In this document: positions 33,449-44,494 of the stretch, piece after piece
Numbering within the stretch: position 1 is the first letter of the stretch
Layout: each line of letters begins with the position of its first letter
Assembly: GCA_948144175.1 (NCBI GenBank)
Contig: CANXME010002049.1
Coordinates: 186,001 to 250,000 of the forward strand
Length of the DNA stretch: 64,000 nt
Source: Closterium sp. NIES-65
Lineage: Eukaryota; Streptophyta; Zygnematophyceae; Desmidiales; Closteriaceae
Reading direction: 5' to 3'
Program-made: the position numbers and the translations under genes
The notes under the pieces: generated by a model
Database searches by the model: none
What the model saw: the letters and a program-made list of their open reading frames with translations, nothing else
Told to the model about the DNA's origin: nothing

Positions 33449-36400
33449 TCAAGAGGAGAGCAAGAGAGGCAAGACAGGTACAAGACCCAGCTGAGTGCAG
33501 AAGCGCTGATGGTCACAAGGCGCGAGTGCCTTGGTGAACACGTCAGCAGTGTTGGCCTCAGAGGCCACGTACGCAAGCCGCAACTGTCCACGCTGCTGTA
33601 GCTCACGAGCAAGGAAGTAGCGGAGAGCAATGTGCTTCGTTCTGTTTTCCAGGCGCTGCTCTCGACACAAGGCCAGCATGGCCTTGCTGTCTACGTACAG
33701 CACTAGAGGAGAACGAGGCGGCTCTCCAAGGTCAGTCAGCAGGTAGGTGAGCCAGCGAAGCTCCTGTGCAGCCATGGCCCCGGCATAGATCTCAGCCTCA
33801 CAACTGGAGCTGAGGACAGAAGACGAGCGAGTAGCCCGCCACGAGACAGAGCCGGAACCAAGACTGAAGGTGTAACCCTGTGACGACCGCTGCGTAGCCT
33901 GGTCGTCAGCCCAAGAAGCGTCCGCGTGCCCCGTAAGGACCACTGGACTCCGCCCTCCAAGCACTAGCCCCATGCCCGACGTACTGCACACGTAGCGCAA
34001 CACCCTCTTCGCTGCAGCCATGTGCTCTGGTCCGTGTCTCCCAGGAGCAACATAGCGTGCAAGAATGCTAAGAGGGTATGCAAGGTCAGGTCGTGTGCAG
34101 GTCATCAGGTACATGAGGCAGCCAACAAGCTCTGGGTACGGGCCACTCGACTCTACGGACTCATCCGAAGGCAGAGCTGAGAGCGAGTGGCGAGTAGACA
34201 GAGGAGTGGCCTGAGGCGAGGAGTACGTGAAGCCGAAGCGCTGAAGGACCTGCTGCACCATGTGTGACTGAGTCAAGGTAATGGTGCGGCGTGCTCTGTC
34301 CCGAGTGATCTGCAAGCCAAGATAGCTGCGCAGTTCACCCAGGTCTGTGCACGTGTGTCTCTTCAGCAGCTCGGACTTCACGTAGGCAAGTCCAGCAGTG
34401 TCCGCTGTGGCAAAGACCAAGTCGTCGACGTACACGAGGATGTAGAACGGCGGCAGAGAAGTGTCAGTGCGCAGAAACAGCGAAGGGTCAGCAGTAGAGG
34501 GAGCAAACCCAAGAGCCGCAAGCGTAGTCCTCAGTGTGTCGTGCCACTCGCGCGGTGCCTGGCGGAGACCGTAGACTGGCCGTCGGAGGCTCCACTGGGT
34601 GCCAGGAGGGAAAGTCCCAGTGAAGTCAGGTGGACGGCGCAGCCAGATCTCCTCCTGCAGGCTACCCTGCAAGAAAGCTGTGCTGAAGTCAAGAGAGTGA
34701 AGCTCGTAGTCGCGCTGAGCGGCTATGTGCAGCACTATGTGCAGCAGCACCCGAAGAGTGGTCATCTTCGGGGTGGGAGAGAAGGTCTGAAAGTAGTCAA
34801 CTCCCTGCCGCTGACTGAAGCCACGAGCGACGTACCGCGCCTTGAAGACAGGTGGAGAGCCCGGCGGCCGCTTCACCCTGAAGATCCACATGCCACTGAC
34901 GATGTTCGCCCCAAGAGGGGGAACCGCGTCAACGTAGGTGCCTGTGGACTTCCAGGAAGCCATCTCTGCATCCATAGCTGCCTGCCACTGAGAGGAGTAG
35001 GGACCCTCTACGGCCTCCGCGTAAGAGCACGGAGTCGGGATGTCTAGTGCATCCGGGTCTCCCTCAGGGGCAAGCAGTACAGACGCGAGATGAGGTGAAG
35101 CAGTAGCCAGACACTGGAACTCCTCCTGCCTGTCCTCAAGGACGTCCGTGCCAAGAGCACATTCACCCCCGACGGACGGAGGACAGACAGACGCAGACTC
35201 AGCAACAAGACTGGCAGCGTAGTCTAGACGACAGCGAGCAGCAAAGTCAACGAGCTCAGCAACAAGCGCAGACGCAGCAGCGGACTCAAACGAGGGGTCA
35301 GTGACGACAGTAGCAAGAAGACGCGTGACAGTAGGACTGGCAGCGCGAAGAGAGTCCGACTCCGGGTCGGTAAGCGCAGGAAGAGAGGACGTAGGAGGAG
35401 AAGGCAAAGGGGCACGCAGAGGAGCAGTGGACGGACGCAGAGACATCCGGTGCGTGCCAGGGACAGGAGGAGGACGCTGACGCGAACCGCGACCACTAGC
35501 GCGAGCAGCACGAACAGGCGACGCGGGACGAGACGCAGGCTCACGACGCTCAACAAGACCTCCAGTAGGACCAGTGTAAGGAGAGGGAGCAGGAAGTGGG
35601 GAGGCGGGCTCTAACTGTGACTGTGACTGGACAGGCGGTGGACACTCTACAGGAGGAGAAAGACCAAGAACCTGCTGCAGGAGCGGAACGAAGTACGGCC
35701 GAGGCCGCGCGGCGACTCCAGACACAGCAGGGACAGCACCAGCACCCTTAGCACCTCCGGCAGCACCAGCGCCAACAGCACCTCCAGCGGCAGGACCTCC
35801 AGCAGCACTAGCAGCAGGACCACCGCCAGGACAGACAGCAGCAGTCTCAGCACCAGCACCCTCTGCAGCGCCAGCTCCAGTAGGACTCGCAGGCCCAGCA
35901 GCTCTGGGACCGGCGGCACCAGCACCCTCAGCAGCCGAAGAAACTCCAGCTCCAGCAGCACGCCTCCAGCGGCGAGCAAACCACTCGCGCAGCTCCTGTG
36001 GAGAGAGTGGCTCCCGCCGAGACGTAGCACCCAGAGAACCTCCAGGCCCAGCACCGCCAGACGCCACAAGGGGAGGTCCAGCGGCCGCAGGCTCCGCACC
36101 TCCAGGCCCATCAGCCCCAGACGCAGCACCTCCAGGCTCAGCAGCTCCTGACGTAGCACCCCCAGACTCAGCAGCTCCAGACGCAGCACCCCCAGGCTCA
36201 GCAGCTCCCGACGTAGTACCCCCAGACTCAGCAGCCCTAGGCTCAGCACCCCCAGTCGCAGTACCCCTAGGCTCAGCACCCCCAGGCGCAGCACCCCCAG
36301 TCTCAGCACCCCCAGGCGCAGCACCCACGTGCACGGCACCCCAAGAGTCAGCACCCCCAGGCTCAGCACCCGCAGCAGTACCAGAGTCACCAGCAACCTC

Positions 36401-37708
36401 GACCGGCTCGACTGCGTCAACCTGGGACACACCAGAAGGGGCAGGACCCTGAGGGGGAAGGGGGTCTACCGGGGGGGCACCTGGCACAAGGAAGTGTGGC
36501 GGTGGGGGGAGGGAAGGAGTGCGGTAGGGGAAGAGGCGGTAGAAGGGGACGGACTCGTCGAACGTGACGTCCTGGGAGGACAGAACACGACGAGAGGAGG
36601 GGTGGTAGAACTGCCACCCTGGGGCGTCAGGGGGGAAGCCTAGGAAGACACAGGGAGCAGCACGAGGGGACAGCTTGTCCGCAGACAAGTCGCGGACAAA
36701 CGCCCGAGATCCCCAGACACGAAACGCAGACGCATCGCCGACCTTCCCCGTCCACAGCAGAGCTGGGGAGGTCTCCGGCCGGGAGACCCTGGGGTGAAGG
36801 TTGAGCTGATGCGCCGCGTACCGAACCGCAAACGGCCACAGAAAATGGGGGGCAGCCGCATGCATCATGGACGTACGAGCGACGTCCATGACCATGCCAA
36901 TGCGGCGCTCAGCAATCCCGTTTTGCTGTGGAGAGTCCGGAAGCGTAAAGGTCTGGCGGATCCCCCGTGCACGACAGTAGGCCTGCAGAAGGCCAGAGGA
37001 GAACTCCCCACCTCGGTCAGAGTGCAGACGCAGAACAGGAAAGTCCGAGCCGAAGCTCCTCCTGAGCTGGAGACGAGCTGCGCGGATCCAGTCGATCAGC
37101 ACCTCAGTGACATCACCCTTGCTGCGCAAGGGGAAGACTGTGGTGTAACGCGAGTAGTCGTCAACCACCAGCAGGAAGTAGCGCTCGTGACCCTGCCCAC
37201 GGACGCGGGCCGGGCCCCACACGTCCATGTGAAGTGTCTGCAGAGGAGCCTCTGTCGGGGGAAACTGGGAGGAGTGAGGAGCAGCCCGGAGGCGCTTCTC
37301 GACACTGGGTACACAGGAAGGTCCTGGTCCCGAAGGAAGGGGAGGGAGAGACCGGGGGAGACCAGAGACAAGGACACGGGAAGCCATGCCCCGAAGACGA
37401 GGCAAGGAGGGGTGGCCAAGACGGTGGTGCGACAGGAGAGTCTCGTGAGACAGGAGGCGACACGAACAGGGGGCAGACTCAGGACCAGACCGGGACGCAG
37501 CAGCAAACACCTGACCCGACGCAGCTACCTGGCCAGACGCAGGGATAGGAGGAGACTCAGTGGTCAGGGTGTAGAGGCTCGACCCTGGCCGACGCGAGAA
37601 CGTGGCCAGGTGCCGACCTGTGCGTGCGTCCGTGCAGTGGGTCACCCGCAGACTCGCAGGAGAAAACTGGTGCACCCCTGCATCCTGCAGGTCAGCTCCA
37701 CTCACCAA
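33449..37708 (-). CDS. Copia-1 Pol: integrase, reverse transcriptase and RNase H
   Basis: A single long frame of about 1,400 codons. In order it holds a GAG-pre-integrase motif (HHRLGHPSLPRLRGM), the integrase core (LHMDVWGPARVRG, VVDDYSRYTTVFPL, LHSDRGGEFSS, SPQQNGIAERRIG), a variable Ala/Gly/Pro/Glu-rich linker of about 350 residues, RT (WIFRVKRPPGSPPVFKARYV, LDFSTAFLQG, catalytic ILVYVDDLV) and RNase H (VVLTGHADASWADD, SSSCEAEIYAGAMAAQELRW). No internal stops are present. It lies -1 relative to the gag-protease frame because of a small deletion near 37800, so the two are not translated as one unless frameshifted. Confidence 0.92.
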   Translation of the reverse strand: MVSGADLQDAGVHQFSPASLRVTHCTDARTGRHLATFSRRPGSSLYTLTTESPPIPASGQVAASGQVFAAASRSGPESAPCSCRLLSHETLLSHHRLGHPSLPRLRGMASRVLVSGLPRSLPPLPSGPGPSCVPSVEKRLRAAPHSSQFPPTEAPLQTLHMDVWGPARVRGQGHERYFLLVVDDYSRYTTVFPLRSKGDVTEVLIDWIRAARLQLRRSFGSDFPVLRLHSDRGGEFSSGLLQAYCRARGIRQTFTLPDSPQQNGIAERRIGMVMDVARTSMMHAAAPHFLWPFAVRYAAHQLNLHPRVSRPETSPALLWTGKVGDASAFRVWGSRAFVRDLSADKLSPRAAPCVFLGFPPDAPGWQFYHPSSRRVLSSQDVTFDESVPFYRLFPYRTPSLPPPPHFLVPGAPPVDPLPPQGPAPSGVSQVDAVEPVEVAGDSGTAAGAEPGGADSWGAVHVGAAPGGAETGGAAPGGAEPRGTATGGAEPRAAESGGTTSGAAEPGGAASGAAESGGATSGAAEPGGAASGADGPGGAEPAAAGPPLVASGGAGPGGSLGATSRREPLSPQELREWFARRWRRAAGAGVSSAAEGAGAAGPRAAGPASPTGAGAAEGAGAETAAVCPGGGPAASAAGGPAAGGAVGAGAAGGAKGAGAVPAVSGVAARPRPYFVPLLQQVLGLSPPVECPPPVQSQSQLEPASPLPAPSPYTGPTGGLVERREPASRPASPVRAARASGRGSRQRPPPVPGTHRMSLRPSTAPLRAPLPSPPTSSLPALTDPESDSLRAASPTVTRLLATVVTDPSFESAAASALVAELVDFAARCRLDYAASLVAESASVCPPSVGGECALGTDVLEDRQEEFQCLATASPHLASVLLAPEGDPDALDIPTPCSYAEAVEGPYSSQWQAAMDAEMASWKSTGTYVDAVPPLGANIVSGMWIFRVKRPPGSPPVFKARYVARGFSQRQGVDYFQTFSPTPKMTTLRVLLHIVLHIAAQRDYELHSLDFSTAFLQGSLQEEIWLRRPPDFTGTFPPGTQWSLRRPVYGLRQAPREWHDTLRTTLAALGFAPSTADPSLFLRTDTSLPPFYILVYVDDLVFATADTAGLAYVKSELLKRHTCTDLGELRSYLGLQITRDRARRTITLTQSHMVQQVLQRFGFTYSSPQATPLSTRHSLSALPSDESVESSGPYPELVGCLMYLMTCTRPDLAYPLSILARYVAPGRHGPEHMAAAKRVLRYVCSTSGMGLVLGGRSPVVLTGHADASWADDQATQRSSQGYTFSLGSGSVSWRATRSSSVLSSSCEAEIYAGAMAAQELRWLTYLLTDLGEPPRSPLVLYVDSKAMLALCREQRLENRTKHIALRYFLARELQQRGQLRLAYVASEANTADVFTKALAPCDHQRFCTQLGLVPVLPLLLSS

Positions 37709-39408
37709 GTTCGTCGAGAACGAGGGGAGGTACAGACCAGACAGGGTGCTCGAGGGGGCAGCCGGACACGGGAGGACAGTGGAGAAGTGACAGGACCCCC
37801 AGAGGGGTCAGCCAGGGAGACTGCAACCGGCCGACCAAGCGGCGTGAGTGTGGTGCGGTCTCGAAAGAAGGAGCGAGAAGCCCCTGAGTCAAGTGTGAAA
37901 GTGAGGGAGGCCGAAGCCGACGCAGTACCTGGGAGCGCAGCCTCACCAGTACCTGAGAGCGCAGACGCACTGGCACCTAGAGCAGTAGCCTCACAAGCAC
38001 CTAGCACAGCAGTACCAATGCCCAGGTCGGGCGGGAAACACCGGTAACAGTCACCCTCCTCACTAATAGTCACAGCATACATGGCAGCAAGGATAGCATC
38101 AAAGTCAAGATCAAAGATAGCTACACCAGCCCTAGACAGCTCTCCCCAGCGGGGAATCTCACTAGCCTCGGGGAACTGCTGACGCCAAGCCTCCGTCAGG
38201 CGGCCAAAGCAGCGCTGGGTGGGGTGGGCACCCCCACACTGCTCACCCGCGCGGTCGCCGGAACGAAGGACGTAGGCGCACGGACTAGTACCCCCACCCC
38301 TCTGACGCTGCGTGTACCACTCACGGAGCTGCTGGGGCGGGGGGATGTCCCGCGGACGCTGCTGCTGCTGGCGCTGACCACTACCAGAGTCGCTCCGCTG
38401 CGGGGCACCACCCCGACCAGCTCCACCCCCTCCGCCACCGCCGCCTCCACCTCCGCCACCACCGCCGCCTCCACTCCCACCGCTGCCGCCGCCACCGCGG
38501 CCTCCTCCGCCGCTGCCACCACCACCTCCGCCTCCGCCACTACTCCCACCGCCACCCCCACTCCCTCTGCCGCCTCCACCGCCACCTCCACCGCCCCCTC
38601 CAGCTCCACCCGCGCCCTTGCCCCCCTTGCCCTTGCCAGGGCGGCGTCTCCCGCTAGGGGCAGACGCCGCGCCGACCGACTCAAGACCAAGCAGGTCGGC
38701 AGCAGCAGCAGAGGCAACAGAGGGCAGTAGGGGGGAAGGAGAACACCCCTCAAAGATGGGGGTGCGAGGGTCACCACGAGAGGCTCCAACAGCGACGATA
38801 CTCTTCTCCGCCGCTAGGAGGGCCTTCTCGAGGAGGTCGACAGTGAGAGTGGTGGGACAGACTGAGAGGAAGTGGTCCCTGACTACGCGAAGGGAGTCAG
38901 GGAGGCGTGTGACTATGTAGTAGAGAGTGATGTACATGGGGGTGGTGTTCTTGGCGCAGAACTCAGCAGGAAGGGCGGCGCGGTAGCGAGTGTCACTAGT
39001 GCGGAGGTGCGTAATGAGGTCAGCGACAGTGGGAAAGGCAGTGAGATCAGGAAAGAGGTACGGTAGCATGAGACGGCTCAGTGCAGCAGTGGCAGGGGAA
39101 GAGTAGCGCGCAACTACAGCGTCGTACAAGGTCTGAGCACTCTTGTACTGACTAAAGTGCGTGCGCTCAGTGATGGGCAAGTGGCGACGCACAGCAAGAC
39201 GTGCAGCAGCATCGCGGGTGGCCCACTGAGAGCGAACAGTGGGGTCAGCATCAGCAGCAGGGGCAGGAGAGGCGCCAGAGGTGAGGTCAAAGAGGTCAAG
39301 GCCGTCCGCCCTATCGCACTGTAAGAACAGCTGCAGGTCGTCGACCCAGACCTCAAAGTAAATGGCTCGACCCTCAGCGTCAAAAGCGAGGACACTAGGG
39401 GTAGCCAT
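37702..39408 (-). CDS. Copia-1 Gag and protease
   Basis: The likely start is MATPSVLAFDAEGRAIYFEV at 39408. The Gag helical region follows (QYKSAQTLYDAVVARYSSPA, LPYLFPDLTAFPTVADLITH), then a poly-Gly stretch of about 90 residues. A knuckle of unusual spacing comes next: Cys, 13 residues, CGGAHPTQRC. The protease active site LDSGASRSFFRDRTTL is present. Compared with Copia-2 the frame shifts after SLADPSGGPV and ends early at RRTW, so the protease tail is lost in this copy. Confidence 0.88.
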   Translation of the reverse strand: MATPSVLAFDAEGRAIYFEVWVDDLQLFLQCDRADGLDLFDLTSGASPAPAADADPTVRSQWATRDAAARLAVRRHLPITERTHFSQYKSAQTLYDAVVARYSSPATAALSRLMLPYLFPDLTAFPTVADLITHLRTSDTRYRAALPAEFCAKNTTPMYITLYYIVTRLPDSLRVVRDHFLSVCPTTLTVDLLEKALLAAEKSIVAVGASRGDPRTPIFEGCSPSPLLPSVASAAAADLLGLESVGAASAPSGRRRPGKGKGGKGAGGAGGGGGGGGGGGRGSGGGGGSSGGGGGGGGSGGGGRGGGGSGGSGGGGGGGGGGGGGGGGGAGRGGAPQRSDSGSGQRQQQQRPRDIPPPQQLREWYTQRQRGGGTSPCAYVLRSGDRAGEQCGGAHPTQRCFGRLTEAWRQQFPEASEIPRWGELSRAGVAIFDLDFDAILAAMYAVTISEEGDCYRCFPPDLGIGTAVLGACEATALGASASALSGTGEAALPGTASASASLTFTLDSGASRSFFRDRTTLTPLGRPVAVSLADPSGGPVTSPLSSRVRLPPRAPCLVCTSPRSRRTW

Positions 39409-39479
39409 GACGACGACAGTGGAGCAGTGCAAGCAGTAGGGGAAGGGCACGCACTGAGAGCGGTACGGTGCTCACCGGG

Positions 39480-40340
39480 CAGGGCAGGTCGGGCGGCTCG
39501 GCAGGAGGGCGGCTTGGCGACTCGGCGGCTCGGCTGCTGGGCGGCTCAGCTCCCGGGCGGCTCGGCGGCAGGGCGGCTCGGGTGCCGGGCGGCTCAGGTG
39601 CAGGGCGGCTCGGGGGCGGGGCGGCTCGGCTGCCGGGCGGCTCGGGTGCAGGGCGGCTCGGGGGCGGGGCGGCTCGGTTGCACTGCGGCTCGGTGGTCCG
39701 GCGGTGCGGCGGCTGCTGCTGGGCGACTCGGCTGCTCCGGTACCGGGCGGCGTGGCAGTCGGCTGCGTGGGCGGCGGGGCCGCGTAGGTGAGGGCGGCGA
39801 GGCCGCGTAGGTGAAGGCGGCGAGGCCGCTCAGGTGAAGGCGGCGGGGCCAGCGTTGGTGAGGGCGGCGGGGCCGCGTAGGAGAGGGCGGCGACGCCGCA
39901 CAGCTCAGGGCGGCGAGGCCGCGATAGGAGGGGCGGCGGGGCCGCAAGAGCAGAGCGACGGGGCCGCGATGTAAGGGCGGCGGGGCCGCGACCGCAGGGC
40001 GACGGGGCCGCGATCAAAGGGCGGCGGGGTCGCGATGTAAGGGCGGCGGGGCCGCGACGTAAGGGTGGCGGGGCCGCGAGAGCAGGGGCGGCGGGGCCGC
40101 GATGTAAGGGCGGCGGGGCCGCAACGTAAGGGTGGCGGGGCCGCGACAGCAGGGCGACGGGGCCGCGAGGTAAGGGCGGCGGGGCCGCGAGAGCAGGGGC
40201 GGCGGGGCCGCGATCAAAGGGCGGCGGGGCCGCGAGAGCAGGGGCGGCGGGGCCGCGATGTAAGGGCGGCGGGGCCGCGAGGTAAGGGCAACGGGGCCGC
40301 GATCAAGGGGCGGCGGGGCCGCGATCGTAGGGTCGGCCGC
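39480..40340 (-). repeat. GC-rich leader minisatellite of Copia-1
   Basis: Units such as GGGCGGCGGGGCCGCGA(N)n, about 16-20 bp, repeat across the leader between primer site and gag. The left part (39480-39780) is built of GGGCGGCTCGG units instead. Similar arrays occur in elements C and E and in Copia-2. Confidence 0.85.
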
Positions 40341-40463
40341 TAGGGGCGGCTCGGTAAGAGAATGGCCCGAGGCGCGACTCGGGATGAGTGTGCTTCGGGC
40401 AGGAAAAAAAATCGAGTGGTGGGCCCTAGGCGCAGTTCCCACAGGGGAACCTGCTCGATACCA

Positions 40464-40597
40464 TGAGAAGAATAGAACAAGAATGAATGAACTATGAATG
40501 AAGTGAGTACATATAGGAAACCCTAATTGGGTTGTACCCCCTATGGGATACCCCACTATAGCCTACACAACAGCATAAGCTATATAACGTTCTGACA
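40464..40597 (-). repeat. Copia-1 5' LTR
   Basis: 134 bp, one visible difference from the other LTR (AGGAAACCC versus AGGATACCC). The primer site follows at its left side on the minus strand. Confidence 0.92.
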
Positions 40598-40622
40598 GAG
40601 TGTGCATTAGCTTTCCGTGCAG

Positions 40623-40790
40623 CCTGTTTTCAAGGGAGCTGTTGTCCGCCGAGCAGCTGGCCAAGATGTCGATCGAGACTTCGACGCGTGCGCGTGAAGA
40701 GATGGCGCGTCCCACGCCGATCGCTTTTGCGAACCACCACCTCCACGGCTTGCTCGGCAAGCAAGTGATTTTCGTTCTGCTGCGGACCAC
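40623..40790 (+). pseudogene. Split host gene, exon 2
   Basis: 168 nt between acceptor CCGTGCAG and donor GTGAGT. It reads LFSRELLSAEQLAKMSIETS, then ARPTPIAFANHHLHGLLGKQ and VIFVLLRTT. Its phase (two bases carried in, two carried out) fits exons 1 and 3. A second short intron (40791-40873) separates it from exon 3. Confidence 0.65.
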
Positions 40791-40885
40791 GTGAGTTTGA
40801 CACTATCCCGTCGCCTTGCGTCCTCCATGTTTAGTACTAAACCCGTGCTCACGTGCATTCGCTCTGCATGCAGCCTGACTGTGAC

Positions 40886-41261
40886 TGTGAGAGTACGACG
40901 GCTTATGCTAGCTATGCAAGCTTGCCTTTACTTTATTATGCTATTTCTAGCATAGGATAATTTTTGCATGCATGAATTTCTTGATTTCCTAGGCTAGGTG
41001 CTTTCTTATATTTTATTATAGTTATAGCACCGAGCTAGGTTGCGTGCACCGAATTCTGGCTTTTTGGTTGCCACCGAATTACCTTCTACCGAATTCGGGA
41101 AGGATCTGTTCGGGACGCTTCGCGACCCGCGGAACCTTCGTGTAACACCTGGTTACTGGGCCTTGTGTCGAGCCTATATATAGCCTCGTGTTGTACCCAG
41201 GTGATCATTCAATTCATTCAACTCACATTCTCTTTTCTGAGCTCGATCCTAGATCCTCACA
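40886..41261 (+). repeat. Gypsy-A 5' LTR
   Basis: Starts TGTGAGAGTACGACGGC and ends GATCCTCACA. TATA box CTATATATAGCC near 41170-41185. A degenerate initiator-tRNA primer site (TGCTAATCAGAGCC) follows after CT. Confidence 0.93.
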
Positions 41262-41692
41262 CTTGCTAATCAGAGCCTGTTTAGACGCGAAGTTTTTCGA
41301 CCGCTAAAACCTAGCTTTTAAAACCGCGGGGGCGACGACGGAAAGCGCCGATTTCGGGTTCGTAAACCAGTTCCGCGCTATTTTCTAACGTCCCCCTCGA
41401 ACCGGTTTTCGAACACTCCTCAGGTCCAGTGGCGAAAAAGTTGGAATTTCGACCGTCGGATCGATTCGAATCTCAACGGCCTCGAGAATTTCGCCCAAAA
41501 ACGTTGGAATTTGGAGCGTCGGATCAACTTTCTTCTCAACGGCCGAGATCAGACGCGAATTTTGATTAAGGGAGAACTACGCGACCTACAGAATCAGCCC
41601 TCGTCATTTCTGCAGTCAACTCGACTCACAGTAAGATGACCAGCGCCTGAAATTCATATATTTTCGTCGCAAATCTTCCTATAAATCGCCAA

Positions 41693-41790
41693 ATGGAGGA
41701 AAACGGTGATGATTCCATACGGAAAATTACGGAGTTACACACCAGCCTGGACCAGACGCGAGCGGCACTCCAGCGAATAGAGGAGCTTCT
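41693..41790 (+). pseudogene. Gypsy-A gag, 5' fragment
   Basis: MEENGDDSIRKITELHTSLD then ALQRIEELL matches the Gag start of Gypsy-B (MEGKGDISVQKIAELRAEHK). It is cut by the insertion of Copia-2 at about 41791. Confidence 0.8.
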
Positions 41791-41965
41791 CTATAGTGGG
41801 TTAGCCTATAGGGGGTACAGTGGGTTAGCCTATAGGGGGTACACAATTCTAAGGTTAGGTACTTGTACTGATTTCACTGTTAGTTCAATCATTCCTGTTC
41901 ATTCATTTCAACATGGTATAGAGCAGGTCCTTCGCTAGGACCGTTTTTTTAGGGCCCACCACTAC

Positions 41966-42003
41966 CTACCTACCTACCTACCTACCTACCTACCTACCTA
42001 CCT
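41966..42003. repeat. (CTAC)n microsatellite
   Basis: About nine CTAC units at the start of the Copia-2 leader. GC-rich units of the type GGCCCCGCGCTCGCCCCTAG follow to about 42700. Confidence 0.9.
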
Positions 42004-42745
42004 GCGCCCTAGGGCGCCTCGTTTTTCACGGCCCCCTAAGGCCCCGCGACCCGCGACCCGCCCCTTAGCGACTCGCGCGCCGCCCCTTAAGGCCCCGTCG
42101 GCCCACGTGCTCGCCCCTTACGGCCCCCGCGCTCGCCCCTTAGCGACCCTGTCGGCCCCGCGATCGCCCCTAACGGCCCCGTCGGCCCCGCGCTCACCTC
42201 CCTAGAGGCCCCCGTCGGCCCCGCGCTCGCCCTCAGCGGCCCCTTACGGCCCCGCGCTCGCCCCTAGAGGCCCCGAACGGCCCCGCGCTCGCCCTTAGCG
42301 GCCCCTTACGGCCCCGCGCTCGCCCCTAGAGGCCCCGAATGGCCCCGCGCTCGCCCTTAGCGGCCCCTTACGGCCCCGCGCTCGCCCCTAGAGGCCCCGA
42401 TCGGCCCCGCGCTCGCCCTTAGCGGCCCCTTAAGGCCCCGCACTCGCCCCTAGAGGCCCCGAACGCCCCCCCCCCGAACGAGCCGCCCGACCCGAGCAGC
42501 CCGAACCGAGCCGCCCTGCCCGAACCGAGCCGCCCGAACCGAGCCGCCCTGCCCAAACCGAGCCGCCCCAACCGAGCCGCCCGAACCGAGCCGCCCAGCC
42601 CAAACCGAGCCGCCCCGCCCTTCCCGAGCCGCGCCACCCTACCTGAACCGAGCCACGCCGCCCGTACTGGACCGAGCCGCCCTACCTGAGTCGCACTGCC
42701 TACTGTTTTTGGGGTGCCCCTACTGCTATTACTCCTACTACTGCT

Positions 42746-44449
42746 ATGGGTAGCCCTCCTGTGCTAGCTTTCGATGCTGAGGGCCGCCCAGTGAAGTTCG
42801 AAACCTGGCTATTCGCAACTCCCTGCCGATAGATGAGCGCGAGCACTTTGGGCAGCACAAGACTGCACAGGCACTGTACACTGCTGTCGTTGCCCGCTAC
42901 TCCTCACCGGCCTCTGCCGCACTAGGCCGTCTCTCTCTTCCCTACCTGTTCCCCGACTTAGCCTCTTTCCACACAGTCGCTGACCTCATTACGCACCTCC
43001 GCACTAGTGAGGCTCGCTTCTGTGTCGCCATGCCTGATGAGTTCCTTGCCAAGAACCCACCCCCACTCTGGCTCACTCTCTACCACCTAGTCACCCGCCT
43101 CCCTGACACTCTGCGCTCAGTCAGGGACCGCTTCCTAGCTCGCTGCCCCACTGAGCTCACCATTGCCCTCCTCGAGAAGGAACTCCTTGCAGCTGAGGCT
43201 AGCATAGTCGCTGTAGGTGCCTCTCGTGGCGATCCCCGTACCCCGTTCTTTGAGGGGTGTTCTCCTTCCCCCCTTCTTCCCTCTGTCGCCTCTGCTGCTG
43301 CTGTCGACCTCCTTGGTGCTGAGAAGGTCGGGACTGCGTCTGCTTCGAGCGGGCGCCGCAGCGGCAAGGGCAAAGGGGGCAAGGGCGGTGGCGGTGACAG
43401 CGGGGGAGGCGGTGGTGGGGGCGGTGGCGGCGGTGGGGGTGGTGGCGCGACTGGAGGGGCTAGTGGCAGCGGTGGGGGTGGTGGCGGCAGCGGCGGGGGA
43501 GGTGGCAGGGGCGGAGGCGGTGGTGGGGGTGGCGGTGGACGCGGCGGCGGCAGGGGTTGGGGTGGTTGAGGAGGTGGCGGCGGCGGTGGTGGTCGTGGAG
43601 GCACTAGCGGTGGCCAGAGCCAGCAGCACACTCCGTCGCCCCAGGAGGTCCGTGAGTGGTACTCTCAGCACGGGGGGGGGGGGGGGGGGGGGGGGGGGTG
43701 GCTTTAGCTGCACGTACGTCATTCGCACTGTTGACCGCACTGGTCAGCCGTGTGGGGGACCGCACGCCACACAGCGCTGCTTCGCTCGTCTCAACGACGC
43801 TTGGCGTGTTCAGTTCCCTCAGGCCACTGAGCTGCCCTGCTGGGTTGATCTCCTGAAGAAGGGGATTGATATTTATGCTCTAGACTTTGATGCTATTCTC
43901 ACTGCTATGTATGTGATGTCTACTAGTGGAGAGGGTGCTGAGTACTTGTGTGTGCCGCCCGACCCGAGCATTAGGACTAGTGCGTCTGCCGCTCCAGGTA
44001 CTCGCGTGTCTGCTACCCCAGGTGCTGGTGAGGCAGCTGCTCTAGGTGCTTGTGCGTCTGCCCCCCCTGGTACTGAGTCGACGGCAGCACTGCACACCTT
44101 CACACTGGACTCAGGTGCTTCTCGCTGCTTCTTTCGTGACCGCACTACCCTTGAGCCGCTTGCTCGGCCAGTTGCTGTCTCCCTCGCTGATCCCTCTGGG
44201 GGTCCGGTCATTGCGACCTCCTCCACTATCCTTCCCTGTCCTGCGGTCCCGTCGGGCACACTGTCAGGTCTCCACCTCCCCTCGTTCTCTACGAACTTGG
44301 TGGCAGGTAGTGCACTCCAAGACGGGGGTGTTCAGCAGTTCACCCCTGCCTACGAGCGCGTGACACATTGCACGTGTGCTCGTACGGGCCGCCACTTGGC
44401 TACCTTCACTTGGCAGCCGGGGTCGAACCTGTACACACTGACCACTTAG
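42746..44449 (+). pseudogene. Copia-2 gag and protease, broken
   Basis: MGSPPVLAFDAEGRPVKFET opens Gag. Compared with Copia-1 a stretch of about 60 residues is missing after it, and the frame resumes at LPIDEREHFGQHKTAQALY. The poly-Gly region includes a run of about 26 G (43673-43698), and the frame changes between 43560 and 43700. The knuckle (Cys, 13 residues, CGGPHATQRC) and protease site LDSGASRCFFRDRTTL follow. A stop TAG lies at 44447, just before the integrase frame. Confidence 0.8.
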
Positions 44450-44494
44450 TCCCCACAGGTCGCTGCGTCTGCGTCTGCGTCCGCGTCAGGTCAG

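Larger units (their letters stand above)
33108..40597 (-). mobile_element. Copia-1: nearly complete Ty1/copia element with 5-bp target duplication
   Basis: 134-bp LTRs at 33108-33241 and 40464-40597 differ at one base that I can see. GAGTG flanks both ends (33103-33107 and 40598-40602). On the minus strand the order is LTR, primer site TGGTATCGAGCAGG, a GC-rich leader with a minisatellite, gag, protease, integrase, reverse transcriptase, RNase H, purine tract CCTATGGGGGTG, LTR. Integrase before RT is the copia order. The insertion lies in the short intron 1 of the split gene, so it could still be spliced out. Confidence 0.95.

Noticed and set aside
36794-38047. A 417-codon plus-strand frame across Copia-1
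   Set aside because: It lies antisense to the Copia-1 integrase and protease and has no recognisable domains.
39480-40340. Arg/Gly/Ala-rich open frames in the Copia-1 leader
   Set aside because: They come from the GC-rich minisatellite, whose unit lengths keep several frames open. They are not conserved between elements.
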